Assembly (NCBI GenBank): GCA_028694645.1
Contig: JAQVKM010000002.1
Span: 48,149-112,148, forward strand
Source of the DNA: Bacilli bacterium
Lineage (GTDB): Bacteria; Bacillota_I; Bacilli_A; RF39; UBA660
DNA: 64,000 bases
Reading direction: 5' to 3'
Both the position numbers and the translations under genes were made by a program. Positions 62,441 through 64,000 of the stretch are shown piece by piece. Within the stretch, counting starts at the first letter, position 1, and each line of letters opens with the position of its first letter. Under the pieces are notes generated by a model. It worked only from the letters and a program-made list of their open reading frames with translations. It was not told the DNA's origin and ran no database searches.

Positions 62441-64000
62441 CTAATCTAAAAATTCTAGTTTTTTATATTCTTTTAAATTAACAATATCTTCTTCTTTTTT
62501 ATAACATATACAATTAAACTTACAATATTTACAACTAATTAATTCTTCTTTTATTCTTTTTGGATTAATATCGAATTTAGCTTGCAATATATTATCTTCA
62601 GCTTCATTAATTTTTTGTTCTGTTAAAGTAATTAACTTGTCTATTTTTTCTTTTGACATTATTTTACTATGTACATAAAAACCATTTTGCGTAATTTTCA
62701 TACTTTTAATCATTTCACTAGCTTTATATGTAATATCAAATCTTTCTAATATATTAATATCATCATTGCTATAACCTTCTAGTTTAAGATTGTTTTCTAT
62801 TTCTTTTTCATAATCTTTATTTGGATTATAGTTAATATCATTATGTAATACTTTTTGTAAATAAAATCCTGCAATTTCAACATTATCAAATAAATTAGAA
62901 TTTTTAGCTAGATAAAGATATATTGGCAATTGCATTTTAAGTCCATAAATGGTCTTATTTAAATCTGTTTCTAAACTACCTGTTTTATAATCAATTACAG
63001 CTAAAACAGTTTTATCATATTCTTTTTTATATTTTATTTTATCTACAATACCCATAAATGTCACTTTAATATTTTTATCTTTATTAATATATATTTTTTG
63101 CTCATATAATTCATCTTTTAAATGTGTCAAATTGTTTTGCTTTTTTATTGTCTCTATTACAAATAATAAATCTTTTTTTAATATATTAAAGAAAACTAAT
63201 TCTTTTTTAGAAAAATTATTTTTATTTATTAATTCATTATAATAATTTTCATAATCAAAATTGTCATCAAAACATTTTGATAATACATCATGAAAAACAG
63301 TTCCTATTTTAGTAGAAATAGTTTCTTCATATTTATCTAATTTTAATATATTACTTAAATAATATTTAAAACCACATTCATAATAATTTTGAATACTAGT
63401 ATATGATAATAATAATTTATTGTCTAAATAATCATACAAATCTTGTTCATTTATTTTTTTATATTTATTATCATATTTATTATAGTAATTATTTTTATAT
63501 GTACTTAGTAATAAATTTAAATCTTTATTATATTCATTAAATTTATTTAAATTATCTAAATATTTAGCTAAACAAATATTATTATATATATCTGAATAAT
63601 TATATTTGTCGGGGATTTCTTTATTTTTAATTATATTTAAATTTAATTTTTCAACCAAATTAGATTTATAATATACTTCAAAAGGTGTTTTTAATTTATA
63701 AGATATAAACAAATTATTAATTTGTGCTATTTTTTTAATAACTTTTTTTCCTTCTAATTCATTTAAATCTATACTACTATCAATATTAAGTTTTTTTCTT
63801 AAATCATCATTTAAATAATTTTCATCTTTATATATTTTAGGAATATTATTTTCATTAAATCCTATAAAAAAAACATATTCGTTTTCTATCTGTGTATTAA
63901 TGTTAATAAAATCAATGGCGTTTTTCTTTTTATTAATATTTATTTTTACATTCTTAAATTCGCTTATTAAACAATCTATAATGGCATCATCAACTTCAGT
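62441..64000 (-). CDS. addB: AddB-like helicase-nuclease subunit (partial, open at the right edge)
   Basis: The open frame continues past the apparent start at 63712 to the last base without a stop; 63712 is an in-frame TTG without meaning. The extra 96 residues include EYVFFIGFNENNIPK and NYLNDDLRKKL, typical of the UvrD-like C-terminal part of AddB. The nuclease domain has IDYKTGS (Asp-x-Lys) and a [4Fe-4S] set: one Cys in YECGFKYYL, plus CKYCKFNCIC at the C-terminus with C-x2-C-x5-C spacing. It ends 11 bases before addA starts. 519 residues are visible; the N-terminal half is outside. Confidence 0.85.
   Translation of the reverse strand, partial: TEVDDAIIDCLISEFKNVKININKKKNAIDFININTQIENEYVFFIGFNENNIPKIYKDENYLNDDLRKKLNIDSSIDLNELEGKKVIKKIAQINNLFISYKLKTPFEVYYKSNLVEKLNLNIIKNKEIPDKYNYSDIYNNICLAKYLDNLNKFNEYNKDLNLLLSTYKNNYYNKYDNKYKKINEQDLYDYLDNKLLLSYTSIQNYYECGFKYYLSNILKLDKYEETISTKIGTVFHDVLSKCFDDNFDYENYYNELINKNNFSKKELVFFNILKKDLLFVIETIKKQNNLTHLKDELYEQKIYINKDKNIKVTFMGIVDKIKYKKEYDKTVLAVIDYKTGSLETDLNKTIYGLKMQLPIYLYLAKNSNLFDNVEIAGFYLQKVLHNDINYNPNKDYEKEIENNLKLEGYSNDDINILERFDITYKASEMIKSMKITQNGFYVHSKIMSKEKIDKLITLTEQKINEAEDNILQAKFDINPKRIKEELISCKYCKFNCICYKKEEDIVNLKEYKKLEFLD

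Overview
The window comes from a very AT-rich, low-GC Gram-positive bacterium that uses the standard code: TGA is a normal stop (for example in ohrR, pcrA and tmcAL). The gene set is Bacilli-like but pared down: divIVA, sepF, the rimP-nusA-rnpM-infB block, yceD-rpmF, tmcAL, a T-box in front of ileS, ecfA1-ecfA2-ecfT-truA and addAB. Phosphoketolase, scattered pseudopilins, a Tad-like locus and thioester-domain surface proteins fit an uncultured gut lineage near RF39/Izemoplasmatales/Erysipelotrichia. That placement is inference. I saw no rRNA, tRNA, CRISPR array, insertion sequence or prophage. No gap between genes exceeds about 300 bases, and most gaps hold a hairpin terminator.

Layout. 1-7.8 kb: end of a probable pseudopilin, a thioester adhesin, a membrane protein/UDG-like/MazG-like operon, a LytTR-LiaF-like pair, a fucO-type dehydrogenase and a pseudopilin. 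7.9-10.7 kb (+): peroxide module (glutathione peroxidase and OhrR, with operator over the promoter), then a two-gene MacB/LolE-type ABC exporter. 10.7-17.1 kb (-): a CPBP protease fused to a GNAT domain, a 23S rRNA m5U methyltransferase, the VTC-DUF4956-beta-helix triad and a cytosolic zincin. 17.1-23.1 kb (-): T-box/ileS, divIVA, sepF, an orphan histidine kinase and a membrane-anchored EIIB-like protein. 23.2-33 kb: rodA/ftsW, a prepilin, yceD-rpmF, tmcAL, a HerA ATPase and the infB-rnpM-nusA-rimP operon. 33-42 kb: two wall hydrolases without signal peptides, a tandem-HEPN protein, phosphoketolase, a DUF975 protein and ligA. 42-46 kb: pcrA with a tiny membrane protein, then a pssD-pssE-antitoxin-fic operon. 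46-55.5 kb (-): an eight-gene Tad-like operon carrying a large thioester-domain protein. 55.6-59.4 kb (+): ECF transporter core, truA and an unknown gene. 59.4-64 kb (-): addA and addB, the latter open at the window edge.

The strongest candidates for something new are the stand-alone protein with two RNxLAH HEPN motifs (34.9-36.6 kb) and the Tad-like operon that encodes its own thioester adhesin plus unrecognised membrane and secreted proteins (46-55.5 kb). Also notable are an IleRS with a swapped GIHH signature, an ECF ATPase pair with matched degeneration of one composite site and no switch histidine in either subunit, the CPBP-GNAT fusion, and a RimP reduced to its N-terminal domain. Several convergent genes place their stop codons inside a shared bidirectional terminator, a sign of compaction.
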